A stretch of DNA of 64,000 nt from an uncultured Sphingomonas sp. GTDB taxonomy: Bacteria > Pseudomonadota > Alphaproteobacteria > Sphingomonadales > Sphingomonadaceae. Every line of letters starts with the position of its first letter. Positions within the stretch are counted from its first letter, which is position 1. Below are positions 50,521-60,062 of the stretch, one piece after another. The notes under the pieces are model-generated. The model was not told where the DNA came from. It saw only the letters and a list, made by a program, of their open reading frames with translations, and searched no databases. The stretch covers positions 62,001 to 126,000 of the forward strand of contig NZ_CAJYHX010000033.1 of the NCBI RefSeq assembly GCF_913774285.1, read 5' to 3'. The position numbers were made by a program, and so were the translations under genes.

Positions 50521-51554
50521 GCGACGTCCTGACGAAGATCGAAGGCGCCGTCGCTCGTATCCGCCTCAATCGCCCCAAGGCCCTCCACGCGCTCAACACC
50601 GCCATGTGCCAGGCGATGCTCGACGCGCTCGACGCCTGGGAGCAGGATGACGCCGTCCACATCGTCCTGCTCGACCATGCCGAGGGCCGCGGCTTCTGCG
50701 CCGGCGGCGACATTCGCATGATCGCGGAGAGCGGCGCGAGCGATGGCGCCGAAGCGGCGGATTTCTTCCGCACCGAATACCGGCTCAACCACCGGCTGTT
50801 CACCTATCCCAAGCCGATCGTCGCCTTTGCCGACGGCATCGTGATGGGCGGGGGTGTCGGCATCTCGCAGCCGGCGCGCTATCGGGTGGCGACCGAGAAC
50901 ACCAAGTTCGCCATGCCCGAGACCGGCATCGGCCTGTTCCCGGACGTCGGCGGCGGCTGGTATCTCTCGCGCCTGCCCGGGCGGATGGGCGAGTATCTGG
51001 CGCTGGCCGGGCACCGGCTCGACGGCGCCGAATGCCTCGCGCTCGGCCTCGCCACCCACTACCTCCCCGCCGAGGCGCTGGCCTCGGCCAAGGCGCAGAT
51101 CACCACCGCGCCGGACAAGGCGCTGGCGATCCTCGACGATCTGTCGATTGAACCGCCGATCGCCAAGATCCTCGCGCATTACGCCGATATCGATCGGCTT
51201 TTCGCCGGCGACACCGTCGAAGACATCTTCGGCGCGCTCGAAGCCGAGGACAGCGAGTGGGCAGCCGCGACCCTCGCCACGCTGCGCACCAAGTCGCCGC
51301 AAGCCTGCAAGGTTTCGTTGCGGATCGTCCGCGAAGGCCGCACGATGCCGGACTTCGCGGCCGAGATGGCGCAAGAATTTGCCGTCGCCACCCGCGTCTG
51401 CCGCCTGCCCGATTTCGCCGAGGGCGTACGCGCCGTGATCCTCGACAAGGACAATAGCCCGCGTTGGTCTCCCGCCACCCCGGACGCGGTGGACAGCGCC
51501 GCGATCGACGCCATCTTCGCCCCCCTGTCCGCCGACGCGGCCTGGGCGCCCTGA
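50517..51554 (+). CDS. 3-hydroxyisobutyryl-CoA hydrolase
   Basis: A crotonase-fold protein of 345 residues, longer than enoyl-CoA hydratases because of the C-terminal extension of the HIBYL-CoA hydrolase group. Motifs: GRGFCAGGDIRMIAE (oxyanion hole), IVMGGGVGISQPARYRV, FAMPETGIGLFPDVGGGWYLSRLPG (catalytic Glu/Asp). It releases free 3-hydroxyisobutyrate for MmsB. Overlaps the dehydrogenase gene by ATGA. Confidence 0.9.
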   Translation: MSDVLTKIEGAVARIRLNRPKALHALNTAMCQAMLDALDAWEQDDAVHIVLLDHAEGRGFCAGGDIRMIAESGASDGAEAADFFRTEYRLNHRLFTYPKPIVAFADGIVMGGGVGISQPARYRVATENTKFAMPETGIGLFPDVGGGWYLSRLPGRMGEYLALAGHRLDGAECLALGLATHYLPAEALASAKAQITTAPDKALAILDDLSIEPPIAKILAHYADIDRLFAGDTVEDIFGALEAEDSEWAAATLATLRTKSPQACKVSLRIVREGRTMPDFAAEMAQEFAVATRVCRLPDFAEGVRAVILDKDNSPRWSPATPDAVDSAAIDAIFAPLSADAAWAP

Positions 51555-51566
51555 ACGGAGAACCCC

Positions 51567-52343
51567 ATGTCTTCCTACGAAACCCTCCTCGTCGAACAGC
51601 GCGGCGCCGTCACGCTGATCACGCTCAACCGGCCCAAGGCGCTCAATGCACTCAACAGCCAGGTGCTGACCGAACTGCTCGACGTGACGCGCGCCTTCGA
51701 TGCCGACCCGTCGCAGGGCTGCGCGGTGCTGACCGGCAGCGAGAAGGCCTTCGCCGCCGGCGCCGACATCAAGGAGATGCAGGCGCAAGGGTTCGCCGAC
51801 ATGTACGGCCATGACTTCTTCGCCGGCTGGGACGCCTTCACCCGCACCCGCAAGCCGATCATCGCGGCGGTGTCGGGCTATGCGCTGGGCGGCGGCTGCG
51901 AAGTGGCGATGATGTGCGACTTCATCCTCGCGGCAGACACGGCCAAGTTCGGCCAGCCCGAGATCAAGCTAGGCGTCTCGCCCGGCATGGGCGGCTCGCA
52001 GCGGCTTACGCGGGCTGTCGGCAAGGCCAAGGCGATGGAAATGTGCCTCACCGGCCGGATGATGGACGCCGCCGAGGCCGAGCGCGCCGGGCTGGTCAGC
52101 CGCATCCTGCCCGCCGCCGAACTGGTCGAGGAAGCGGTGCAGACCGCCGCGACGATCGCCGCGATGCCCCCACTGGCGGTGAAGGCGAACAAGGAGATGG
52201 TCAACGTGGCGTTCGAGACGACGCTGGCCCAGGGCGTACAGTTCGAGCGCCGCCTGTTCCACGCGCTGTTCGGCACCGAGGACCAGAAGGAAGGCATGAC
52301 CGCGTTCGTCGAGAAGCGTCCGGGGAACTGGACGGGGCGTTGA
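51567..52343 (+). CDS. enoyl-CoA hydratase
   Basis: A canonical 258-residue crotonase: AFAAGADIKEM, GYALGGGCEVAMMCDFILA with one catalytic Glu, and FGQPEIKLGVSPGMGGSQRL with the second Glu. In the operon it would hydrate methacrylyl-CoA to 3-hydroxyisobutyryl-CoA. AACGGAGAA precedes the ATG. It is followed by a structured, repeat-filled gap before mmsB. Confidence 0.92.
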   Translation: MSSYETLLVEQRGAVTLITLNRPKALNALNSQVLTELLDVTRAFDADPSQGCAVLTGSEKAFAAGADIKEMQAQGFADMYGHDFFAGWDAFTRTRKPIIAAVSGYALGGGCEVAMMCDFILAADTAKFGQPEIKLGVSPGMGGSQRLTRAVGKAKAMEMCLTGRMMDAAEAERAGLVSRILPAAELVEEAVQTAATIAAMPPLAVKANKEMVNVAFETTLAQGVQFERRLFHALFGTEDQKEGMTAFVEKRPGNWTGR

Positions 52344-52365
52344 GGCACTGAACCACTCCCCATGC

Positions 52366-52530
52366 GCTCCCCTCCCGCTTGCGGGAGGGGTCGGGGGAGG
52401 GGCTGGAATGGAGAGTGGAGGGCAGGCGCAACCGTCATCCCCTCCCAGCACGGGGTGAAAAGCGCCCCGCGCTTTTCAGGTCATGCCGGGGCATGACCGA
52501 CCCCATGCTCCCTCCCGCAAGCGGGAGGGG
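52366..52530. repeat. family B palindrome pair with two inner hairpins
   Basis: Copies of the CCCCTCCCGC/GCGGGAGGGG palindrome at 52366-52406 and 52507-52530 flank two more perfect hairpins: GAAAAGCGC (9-base arms) and GGTCATGCC (9-base arms). The gap between the hydratase gene and mmsB is thus almost entirely hairpins and may attenuate mmsB expression. Confidence 0.75.
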
Positions 52531-52548
52531 AAATTTGAGAGGAAGCAG

Positions 52549-53424
52549 ATGGCACGCGTAGCAATTATCGGCCTCGGCAACATGGGCGGCGGGATGGCGG
52601 CGAACCTCGCCAAGGCCGGCCACGACGTCCGTGCCTTCGATCTGTCCCCGGAAGCGCTGGAGCGCGCGAAGAAGGCCGGCTGCCTGCCCGCCGCGAACAC
52701 CGCCGAGGCGATCGCCGGTGCCGAGGCGATCGTCACCATGTTGCCCGCCGGGCGGCATGTGGAGGCGCTCTACACCGAGACGCTGCTCGACCATGCCGAG
52801 GCGGGCGCGATCCTGATCGACTGTTCGACGATCGACGTCGCCACCGCCCGCCGTGTCGCCGAGGCGGCGACCCAGCGCGGGCTGCTGGCGGTCGACGCAC
52901 CGGTGTCCGGCGGGATCGCCGCGGCGACGGCCGGCACGCTCACCTTCATGGTCGGCGGCGCGGTGGCGGCGTTCGAGCGCGCCGAGCCGTTCCTCGAGGA
53001 CATGGGCAAGGCCGTCATCCATGCCGGCGCCAGCGGCGCGGGCCAGGCGGCCAAGATCTGCAACAACATGATCCTCGGCGCGACGATGGTCGCGACCTGC
53101 GAGGCCTTCGCGCTCGCCGAGAAGCTGGGGCTCGATCAGCAGCGCTTCTTCGACATCGCCTCGGTCTCCTCGGGCCAGAGCTGGTCGATGACGAGCTATT
53201 GCCCGGTCCCCGGTGTTGGCCCGGAGACCCCCGCCGACCGCGACTATCAAGGCGGGTTCGCCGCACCGCTGATGCTCAAGGACCTCAAGCTGGCGCTGGA
53301 AGCGGCGGCAAGCGTCGGCGCGCAGGTGCCGATGGGCGAGCGCGCCGAGCAGCTCTACGCCGCGTTCGTCGAGGGCGAAGGCGCCGCGCTGGATTTCTCG
53401 GGGATCATCAAGACGCTGCGGTGA
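52549..53424 (+). CDS. mmsB: 3-hydroxyisobutyrate dehydrogenase MmsB
   Basis: Oxidises 3-hydroxyisobutyrate to methylmalonate semialdehyde, the MmsA substrate. The 291-residue protein has the NAD-binding GLGNMGGGMAANLAKAG, the substrate motif VDAPVSGGIAAATAGTLTFMVGG and the catalytic Lys in GQAAKICNNM. Last gene of the valine set. GAGGAAG precedes the ATG. Confidence 0.94.
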   Translation: MARVAIIGLGNMGGGMAANLAKAGHDVRAFDLSPEALERAKKAGCLPAANTAEAIAGAEAIVTMLPAGRHVEALYTETLLDHAEAGAILIDCSTIDVATARRVAEAATQRGLLAVDAPVSGGIAAATAGTLTFMVGGAVAAFERAEPFLEDMGKAVIHAGASGAGQAAKICNNMILGATMVATCEAFALAEKLGLDQQRFFDIASVSSGQSWSMTSYCPVPGVGPETPADRDYQGGFAAPLMLKDLKLALEAAASVGAQVPMGERAEQLYAAFVEGEGAALDFSGIIKTLR

Positions 53425-53447
53425 GAGGGTGGCCGCTCCCCAACCGC

Positions 53448-53541
53448 GTCATTTCGGCGAACGCCGGAATCCATTGGGGTTTCCCTTTCGGCTCTTGCTG
53501 AAGCCGAGCGGCGAATGGATCCCGGCTTCCGCCGGGATGAC
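53448..53541. repeat. extragenic palindrome, family A, copy 3
   Basis: Left end GTCATTTCGGCGAACGCCGG and right end GGCTTCCGCCGGGATGAC. It lies between the convergent mmsB and dsbD. Confidence 0.75.
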
Positions 53542-53557
53542 GGCAGGTGGAACGCCC

Positions 53558-55579
53558 TCACCCGCCCTTTGCGCGGCTTGCCAGCAGGTCCTGGGTCAGC
53601 ACCTGCGGCAGCACTTCGGGGGAGTCCTGCCCGGGCTTGTACCAGAGGTAGAGCGGCACGCCCGCCCGGTTGTGCGCCTCGATGAAGCGGCCGAGCGTGG
53701 CGTCGCCATTGGTCCAGTCGCCGACCAGCACCGCGACCTTGCCATCGGCCAGCGCCTTTTCGACGGCGGCGGTTTCGATCACCGCCTTCTCGTTGACCTT
53801 GCAGGTCAGGCACCAGTCGGCCGTAAAATAGGCGAAGACCGGCCGCCCCTGCGCCCGCAACTCGGCGAGGCGGGTCTCGCTGAACGGCTGCGCCCCGGCC
53901 ATGGCGGCGGGTGCGCCGCCCGCCGCGGCCGGACGGACCAGCACGACGCCGCCGAGCGCCAGCAGCACCAGCGGCACCGCCGGCAGCCAGGCGCGGCTGC
54001 GGCCCTTGGCCTGCCGGGCACCTGCCCACCACAGGCCGAGCGTGGCGAGCAGTGTCGCGGCCAGCCCGATGGTCATGCCGTCCACCCCGGCCTGCTTGCC
54101 CAGCACCCAGGCGAGCGCCAGCGCGGTGAGGAACATCGGGATCGAGAGGATGTGCCGCATTGTCGCCATCCATGCCCCCGGCTTGGGCAGCTTGCGCCGG
54201 AAGGCCGGTACGAAGCCGAGCAGCAGGAACGGCAGCGCGATGCCCAGCCCCAGCCCGCCGAAGATCGCCAGCCCGGCGAACCACGGGAGCACCAGCGCCG
54301 CGCCCAGCGCCGAGGCCATGAACGGCCCGGTGCACGGCGTGGCAATGAACGCCGCCAGCGCGCCGGTGGCGAAGGCACCGCCATGGCCCTTGCTCGCCGC
54401 GCGGTTGACGAAGGCGGGCGTGGTGATCTCGAACAGCCCGGCGAGGTTGAAGGCGATGGCAGCAACCAGCAGCAGCAGCACCAGGATGACGCGTGGATCC
54501 TGCAGCTGGAACGCCCAGCCCACGGTCGCCCCCGCCGCCCGCAGTCCAAGCAGCAATCCGCCCAGCGCCAGGCACACCGCCACCACGCCGGCGGTGTAGG
54601 CAAGCGCCTCGGCGCGCGGGCTGCCGGCATCGTTGTTTGCCTTGGCGAAGCTCAGCGCCTTGAGACTGAGGATCGGGAAGACGCAGGGCATCACGTTGAG
54701 GATCAGCCCGCCGAGCACCGCCGCGAAGAACGCACCGATCGCCGCCAGCCACGGGGTCGCCGCCGGCTTAGCCGCAGCGACGGTGCCGGGCTTGGCGGTG
54801 ACGATCAGCCCCTGCCCGTCGATCGCCAGCACGCCTTCGAGCGCAGCCGGTGCCGTGCGGACCTTGGTCTCGAGTACCAGCCGGTCGCCGTCGCGGGTGA
54901 CGGTCTGCGGTGCGGCATAGTCGACGGCGTTGGCGGTCAGCGGGTAGAAATAGACGTCCTTGGCCGCCGCCCCCGCCGGATAGGGCACCGCAATCCGGAG
55001 CGTGCCGCCCTGGGCCTGGAAGGTCGCCGGGGTGCTCAGCGGCTTGGGCAGCTTGGCTCGCCAGCCATCGAACTTCGCCCGCGTCACCCGGTCGATCGCA
55101 CCGTCGCCAATGGTGAGGCTGGTCTCCAGCTCCGCCTTTTCGGGCACGCACAGCGTATCCGTGCAGACGAGATAATCGAGCTTCAGCTTCACTGGCAGCA
55201 CGCCCGTGGCGTCCGACGGGATGTGCAGCGTCGTCAGCCGGACGAAGGTGCCTTCATAGACATAGTTCATCAGCCCGGCGATCAGCAGCCGCTGCGGCAC
55301 CGGATAGCGGAATGTCTCGGCGGTGGTGCCGGCCGGCAGCGTCCAATGCGCCTCGGCGGGCAGGCCGGCATCGCCGGGGTTCTGCCAATAAGCATGCCAT
55401 TTCGGATCGGGCGTGGAAACCAGCGCCAGCGTGACGTCGCTGCCAGGCTTCGCGGTCGCCGTCTCCGCCACCAATTCGCTTCGGACATGGGGGCCCTTGG
55501 CGAACCCTTGTGCCATCGCGGGCGTGCCGCCGAGCAGGAGCAGCAGGAGCGACATCAAAGCGAAACGAAGCTGGGCCAT
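53558..55579 (-). CDS. dsbD: thiol:disulfide interchange protein DsbD
   Basis: Passes electrons across the membrane to periplasmic thiol partners. The 673-residue protein has a signal peptide (about 1-23), an N-terminal periplasmic domain with a Cys pair (VCTDTLCVPE), a central eight-helix part with NVMPCVFPI and ATPCTGPFM Cys, and a C-terminal thioredoxin domain with DWCLTCKVNE. All three Cys pairs are kept. The ATG at 55579 is chosen because upstream codons do not form a signal peptide. It is divergent from phoK with an 80-base gap. Confidence 0.92.
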   Translation of the reverse strand: MAQLRFALMSLLLLLLGGTPAMAQGFAKGPHVRSELVAETATAKPGSDVTLALVSTPDPKWHAYWQNPGDAGLPAEAHWTLPAGTTAETFRYPVPQRLLIAGLMNYVYEGTFVRLTTLHIPSDATGVLPVKLKLDYLVCTDTLCVPEKAELETSLTIGDGAIDRVTRAKFDGWRAKLPKPLSTPATFQAQGGTLRIAVPYPAGAAAKDVYFYPLTANAVDYAAPQTVTRDGDRLVLETKVRTAPAALEGVLAIDGQGLIVTAKPGTVAAAKPAATPWLAAIGAFFAAVLGGLILNVMPCVFPILSLKALSFAKANNDAGSPRAEALAYTAGVVAVCLALGGLLLGLRAAGATVGWAFQLQDPRVILVLLLLVAAIAFNLAGLFEITTPAFVNRAASKGHGGAFATGALAAFIATPCTGPFMASALGAALVLPWFAGLAIFGGLGLGIALPFLLLGFVPAFRRKLPKPGAWMATMRHILSIPMFLTALALAWVLGKQAGVDGMTIGLAATLLATLGLWWAGARQAKGRSRAWLPAVPLVLLALGGVVLVRPAAAGGAPAAMAGAQPFSETRLAELRAQGRPVFAYFTADWCLTCKVNEKAVIETAAVEKALADGKVAVLVGDWTNGDATLGRFIEAHNRAGVPLYLWYKPGQDSPEVLPQVLTQDLLASRAKGG

Positions 55580-55659
55580 GGCGCCGTCCTTGCCCAGTTC
55601 GCCGCGTTCGACAATAGCTGGGTGTACCAACGTCCACCCGTGCCCGGAGCCGGCCCCGA

Positions 55660-57303
55660 ATGAAATTGCTTGCCCCCCTCGCCGCCCTCGCGCTGGCCGC
55701 CACCCCCGCCCTCGCCCAGCAGAGCGCACCGGCAGCCGCGCCCGCACTGCCCGCGACGCCGCCCAAGCTGGTGGTGGTGATTTCGGTCGACCAGTTCTCG
55801 GCCGATCTGTTCGCCGAATATCGCAGCCAGTTCACCAGCGGCTTCGCCCGGCTGATGACCGGCGCGGTGTTCCCGGCGGGCTATCAGAGCCACGCCGCGA
55901 CCGAGACCTGCCCCGGCCACTCGACGATCCTCACCGGCGACCATCCGTCGCGCACCGGGATCATCGCCAATGACTGGACCGACTTCGCCGCGCCGCGCGC
56001 CGACAAGACCGTCTATTGCGCCGAGGACGAGACCGTGCCGGGCTCGGATTCGAACCACTACACCGTCTCCGACAAGCATCTGAAGGTGCCGACGCTGGGC
56101 GAGTGGATGAAGCAGGCCGATCCGCAGTCGCGCGTCGTGTCGGTCGCCGGCAAGGACCGCGCCGCGGTGATGATGGGCGGCCACAAGGTCGACGAGCTCT
56201 GGTGGTGGGACGGCAAGGCGTTCGTGTCCTACGCCGGCCGCACGGCCCCCGAGGCGGTGACCAAGATCAACGCCGCGACCACCGCACGCATCGCCGAGGC
56301 GCAGCCTGCGCTCGATCTGCCCGGCTTCTGCCAGGCGCGCAGCCGCGCCATCCCGGTCGGCGGCAACAAGACCGTCGGCGACGGTCGCTTCGCCCGCGCC
56401 GCGGGGGACGCCAAGGCGTTCCGCGCCTCGCCCGAGATCGACGATGCGGTGCTGGCGCTCGGCGCCAAGCTCGCCAGCGACATGAAGCTCGGCCAGCAGG
56501 GCCATACCGATCTGCTCATCCTCGGCGCCTCGGCCACCGACTATGTCGGCCACAGCTATGGCACCGAAGGCAGCGAGATGTGCCTGCAGCTGCTGTCGCT
56601 CGACCAGACGCTGGGCCGGCTGTTCGACGCGCTCGATCGCACCAAGGTCGACTATCAGGTGGTGCTGACCGCCGACCATGGCGGCCACGACCTGCCCGAA
56701 CGCCACCGCGAACATGCCGCACCGACTGAGCAGCGCGTGACGCCCGAGGTTACCACCACCGGCATCAGCCGCGCTCTGGCGGGCAAGCTGGGGCTGACCG
56801 GCCCGGTGCTGGTCGGCGGCCCGGGCGGCGACGTCTACGTCACGCCGTCGGTCCCGCAGGCCAAGCGCGCCGCGGTGCTGGCCGAGGCGGTGAAGCTCTA
56901 TACCGCGAACCCGCAGGTGCAGGCGGTGTTCACCCGCGCCCAGATCGAAGCGACGCCGATCGTTCATACCCCGCCGGAAACCTGGAGTCTGCTGGAGCGC
57001 GCCCGTGCCTCGTACAACCCGGAGCGCTCGGGCGACCTGATCGTCGCACTCAAGCCGCGCGTAACGCCGATCCTCGATCCGGTGGGAGGCTATGTCGCGA
57101 CGCATGGCAGCTTCTGGGACTATGACCGCCGCGTGCCGATTCTGTTCTGGCGCAAGGGCATGACCGGCTTCGAACAGCCGCTGTCGGTGGAAACGGTCGA
57201 CATCGCGCCGACGCTGGCCGCGCTGATCAAGGTGCCGGTGCCGGTGCAGATCGACGGGCGCTGCCTGGATATCGACGCGGGCGTGGGCGACAGCTGCAAG
57301 TAA
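55660..57303 (+). CDS. phoK: PhoK-type alkaline phosphatase
   Basis: A secreted phosphomonoesterase of the NPP/alkaline-phosphatase superfamily, like the Sphingomonas enzyme PhoK that has a Thr nucleophile. The 547-residue precursor has a signal peptide (about 1-19), metal Asp in ISVDQFSAD (D44), nucleophile Thr in TETCPGHS (T83), GKDRAAVMM (substrate-contact Lys/Arg region), HTDLLILGASATDYVGHSYG, and the metal triad region LTADHGGHDLPE. Product assignment beyond PhoK-type is by similarity to memory of the family; other NPP-family phosphatases cannot be excluded. Confidence 0.85.
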   Translation: MKLLAPLAALALAATPALAQQSAPAAAPALPATPPKLVVVISVDQFSADLFAEYRSQFTSGFARLMTGAVFPAGYQSHAATETCPGHSTILTGDHPSRTGIIANDWTDFAAPRADKTVYCAEDETVPGSDSNHYTVSDKHLKVPTLGEWMKQADPQSRVVSVAGKDRAAVMMGGHKVDELWWWDGKAFVSYAGRTAPEAVTKINAATTARIAEAQPALDLPGFCQARSRAIPVGGNKTVGDGRFARAAGDAKAFRASPEIDDAVLALGAKLASDMKLGQQGHTDLLILGASATDYVGHSYGTEGSEMCLQLLSLDQTLGRLFDALDRTKVDYQVVLTADHGGHDLPERHREHAAPTEQRVTPEVTTTGISRALAGKLGLTGPVLVGGPGGDVYVTPSVPQAKRAAVLAEAVKLYTANPQVQAVFTRAQIEATPIVHTPPETWSLLERARASYNPERSGDLIVALKPRVTPILDPVGGYVATHGSFWDYDRRVPILFWRKGMTGFEQPLSVETVDIAPTLAALIKVPVPVQIDGRCLDIDAGVGDSCK

Positions 57304-57314
57304 CGCCCCTCAAA

Positions 57315-57434
57315 TCCCCCTCCCGCCTGCGGGAGGGGCTAGGGGAGGGTATGACGTGGCGGCTCTTTCTACAGCGCCTTCGCCCGCTACCCTCACACAC
57401 CCTCCCCCGTCCCCTTCCGCAAGCGGGAGGGGAG
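57315..57434. repeat. family B palindrome pair
   Basis: Copies at 57315-57349 and 57399-57434 in opposite orientation between the convergent phoK and the beta-helix gene. Each contains CCTCCCGC/GCGGGAGG arms. Confidence 0.75.
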
Positions 57435-57449
57435 CGCAGACGGAGAGGC

Positions 57450-58349
57450 TTACCGCTTCTCGAACGCGCGCATGCCCATGAGCCGGTTGTTCGCCACCGT
57501 GATCCGGCCGCCGGACAGATCCGCCACGAACGCCGGGTCCGCCGGTGCCCCCGGCGCCAGTCCGGCGGTGTTGCCCTCCACCTTCAGTCCGTCGGTCGGA
57601 TAGGTTCGCGCTTCCGCCGCGACGACGATCAGCCCCGAACGGTTCTCCTTCGCCGGCCCCTGCACGAACATATTCTGCGCGATCGTGCCCGTGCCGCCTT
57701 CCGGCAGGTCGATCATATAGTTGGTCTTGCGCCCCGCGCTGTCGTCGAAGCTGTTGCCGGTGATCACCACGCGCCGCGCGCGCAGCTTCACATAGTGCCC
57801 GCCGGTGCCGCGCTCGAAGCGGCTGTGGGTGATCGTCACCTGCCCGTCGACCGAGAGATACACCGAATGCGAACAGTTTGGCGATTCGTCGCACTGGCCT
57901 AGCCCGGCGAAGCTGGAGCGATCGATGGTGATGCTGCGCACGGTCGGGTGCCCCCCGCCGAGAATGCCCTCCTGGCTGTCGAGGAAGGTCGAGCGGGTGA
58001 CGGTCAGGTCGCCCATCTCGATTCGGATGCCCGCGCCGTTGCCGTCGCGCACGCGGAACTTGCGAAAGACCACGCCGTCCACAGCCGATCCGCGCCCGCG
58101 CAGCACGAAGGCTGCCTTGTCCTCGCACACGGTGCGCTCGAAGATCGCGGTGCCCGGCTGCACCGCCTTGTAGGTGATCCGCCCGGCCGCCTGCACCGTG
58201 CACTCGTGATAGGTGCCGGGCGCGATCAGAATCGTCGCGGTGCCGTCCCGCACCGAGGCGACGGCGGCGGCAAGCGTCGGATAGCCCTGCCCCGTCTCTG
58301 CGATGGTGAACGGCGCGGCGGCGGCAAGCGCGAGCAAGAAGAGCGACAT
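57450..58349 (-). CDS. secreted right-handed beta-helix protein
   Basis: A 299-residue protein with a short signal peptide (about 1-15) and a series of strand-turn repeats: ITYKAVQPG, VDGVVFRKFRV, LTVTRSTFLD, ITIDRSSFAG, VTITHSRFERG, VVITGNSFDD, GTIAQNMFVQ. This is the pattern of pectin-lyase-like parallel beta-helices. One Cys pair (CDESPNC) is present. No polysaccharide-lyase catalytic motif is clear, so an enzyme or an adhesive structural protein are both possible. Confidence 0.78.
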   Translation of the reverse strand: MSLFLLALAAAAPFTIAETGQGYPTLAAAVASVRDGTATILIAPGTYHECTVQAAGRITYKAVQPGTAIFERTVCEDKAAFVLRGRGSAVDGVVFRKFRVRDGNGAGIRIEMGDLTVTRSTFLDSQEGILGGGHPTVRSITIDRSSFAGLGQCDESPNCSHSVYLSVDGQVTITHSRFERGTGGHYVKLRARRVVITGNSFDDSAGRKTNYMIDLPEGGTGTIAQNMFVQGPAKENRSGLIVVAAEARTYPTDGLKVEGNTAGLAPGAPADPAFVADLSGGRITVANNRLMGMRAFEKR

Positions 58350-58477
58350 GCCCGCATCCTGCCACGCCCGCCGTTAAAAATCCGCCGATGCGCGAAGCTG
58401 CGCATTCCCGGCTTGTGCAGCGCAACGAAGCATTGCAGCATGCAGCCATTCGGTCACACGGGCGTTTGGGAGCTTCG

Positions 58478-59914
58478 ATGGGATCACCGGGGGCGTTCGA
58501 CGAGATTTGGGGACATGGCGGTCCGGAGGCGCCGCGCGAGGCGTTCACCGCGCTGTCGCAATGGATCGCGGACACGCCCCCCGACGAGCTACAACGCCGC
58601 CAGCAATCCGCCGAGGCCGCCTTTCGCCAGCTGGGCATCACCTTCGCCGTCTATGGCGACAGCGACGCCGCCGAGCGCATCATCCCCTTCGATATCGTGC
58701 CCCGCATGTTCCTGCAGCGCGAATGGCAGAAGCTGAGCGAGGGGCTGGTCCAGCGCGTCGAGGCGATCAACGCCTTCCTGGAGGACATCTACGGCGCCCG
58801 CCGCATCCTCGACGAAGGCATTCTCCCCCCCGAGCTGATCCTGCGCAACGAGCAGTTCCGCCCCGAAGTCGCCGGCATCCGGCCGCCGCACGGGGTGTGG
58901 GCGCATATCTGCGGGATCGACCTGGTCCGCACCGGCGCCGACGAATTCTACGTGCTGGAGGACAATGCCCGCACGCCCTCGGGCGTCTCCTACATGCTGG
59001 AGAATCGCGAGGCGATGATCCGGCTGTGCCCCGAACTGTTCCGCGATTTCCGCGTGGCGCCGGTCGACAGCTATCCGGACATGCTGCTGGAGACGATGCG
59101 CTCGGTCGCGCCGCTCGGCCGCGCGCGGCCGGTGTGCGTCGTGCTGACGCCGGGGCATTTCAATTCCGCCTATTACGAGCACAGCTTCCTTGCGGACTCG
59201 ATGGGCGTCGAGCTGGTCGAGGCCGCCGATCTCGTGGTCGACGACGACGTCGTGTATATGGAGACGATCGCCGGCCGGGTGCGGGTGGACGTGATCTATC
59301 GCCGCATCGACGACGACTTCCTCGATCCGCTGGTCTTCCGCCCGGACTCGCTGCTCGGCGTGCCGGGGCTGATCGCCGCCTATCGCGCGGGCAATGTCGC
59401 GCTGCTCAACGCGCCGGGCAACGGCATCGCCGACGACAAGGCGATCTACAGCTACATGCCCGAGATCGTCCGCTTCTATTCGGGCGGCGAGGCCAAGCTG
59501 CCCAATGTCGAGACCTGGCGCTGCCGCGAGCCGCAGGCGCTGAAGTACGTGCTCGATCACCTTCCCGAATTGGTGGTGAAGCTGGTCGACGGATCGGGCG
59601 GCTACGGCATGCTGGTCGGTCCCACCGCCACCAGCGAGCAGATCGAGACCTTCCGCGCCGCGCTGATCGCCGAGCCGCACCGCTATATCGCCCAGCCGAC
59701 GCTGGCGCTGTCGACGGTGCCGACGCTGACCGAAAAGGGCCTGGCCCCGCGGCATGTCGACTTCCGCCCCTTCGTGCTCACCGGCAGCGACAAGGTGCGC
59801 GTCGTCCCCGGCGGGCTGACCCGTGTGGCGCTGCGCGAAGGGTCGCTGGTGGTCAACTCCAGCCAGGGGGGCGGGACAAAGGACAGCTTCGTGCTGCTGG
59901 GGAATGCGGCATGA
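58478..59914 (+). CDS. circularly permuted ATP-grasp protein (DUF404/DUF407 type)
   Basis: First gene of the widespread ATP-grasp/alpha-E/transglutaminase set that is thought to make or attach a small peptide. The 478-residue protein has the family blocks FDIVPRMFLQREWQKLSEGLVQRVEAINAFL, DLVRTGADEFYVLEDNARTPSGVSYMLENREAM and VVKLVDGSGGYGMLVGP, and late HVDFRPFVLTGS. ATG 58478 has GGGAG seven bases upstream; an open extension to 58388 lacks such a site. Followed after a family B repeat pair by the alpha-E gene. Confidence 0.88.
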   Translation: MGSPGAFDEIWGHGGPEAPREAFTALSQWIADTPPDELQRRQQSAEAAFRQLGITFAVYGDSDAAERIIPFDIVPRMFLQREWQKLSEGLVQRVEAINAFLEDIYGARRILDEGILPPELILRNEQFRPEVAGIRPPHGVWAHICGIDLVRTGADEFYVLEDNARTPSGVSYMLENREAMIRLCPELFRDFRVAPVDSYPDMLLETMRSVAPLGRARPVCVVLTPGHFNSAYYEHSFLADSMGVELVEAADLVVDDDVVYMETIAGRVRVDVIYRRIDDDFLDPLVFRPDSLLGVPGLIAAYRAGNVALLNAPGNGIADDKAIYSYMPEIVRFYSGGEAKLPNVETWRCREPQALKYVLDHLPELVVKLVDGSGGYGMLVGPTATSEQIETFRAALIAEPHRYIAQPTLALSTVPTLTEKGLAPRHVDFRPFVLTGSDKVRVVPGGLTRVALREGSLVVNSSQGGGTKDSFVLLGNAA

Positions 59915-59940
59915 GGGAGTTTCTAGACGCCGCAGTCTGC

Positions 59941-60043
59941 GCTCCCCTTCCGCTTGCGGGAGGGGTCGGGGGAGGGGCTGGATCGTTCCAGCACTTCTTC
60001 CACGTCAGTCCCTCCCCTAGCCCCTCCCGCAAGCGGGAGGGGA
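59941..60043. repeat. family B palindrome pair within an operon
   Basis: Copies at 59941-59981 and 60010-60043 in opposite orientation fill the gap between the ATP-grasp and alpha-E genes. The second copy ends just before the Shine-Dalgarno of the alpha-E gene. Confidence 0.75.
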
Positions 60044-60062
60044 ACCTCAAGGAGACCATCGC

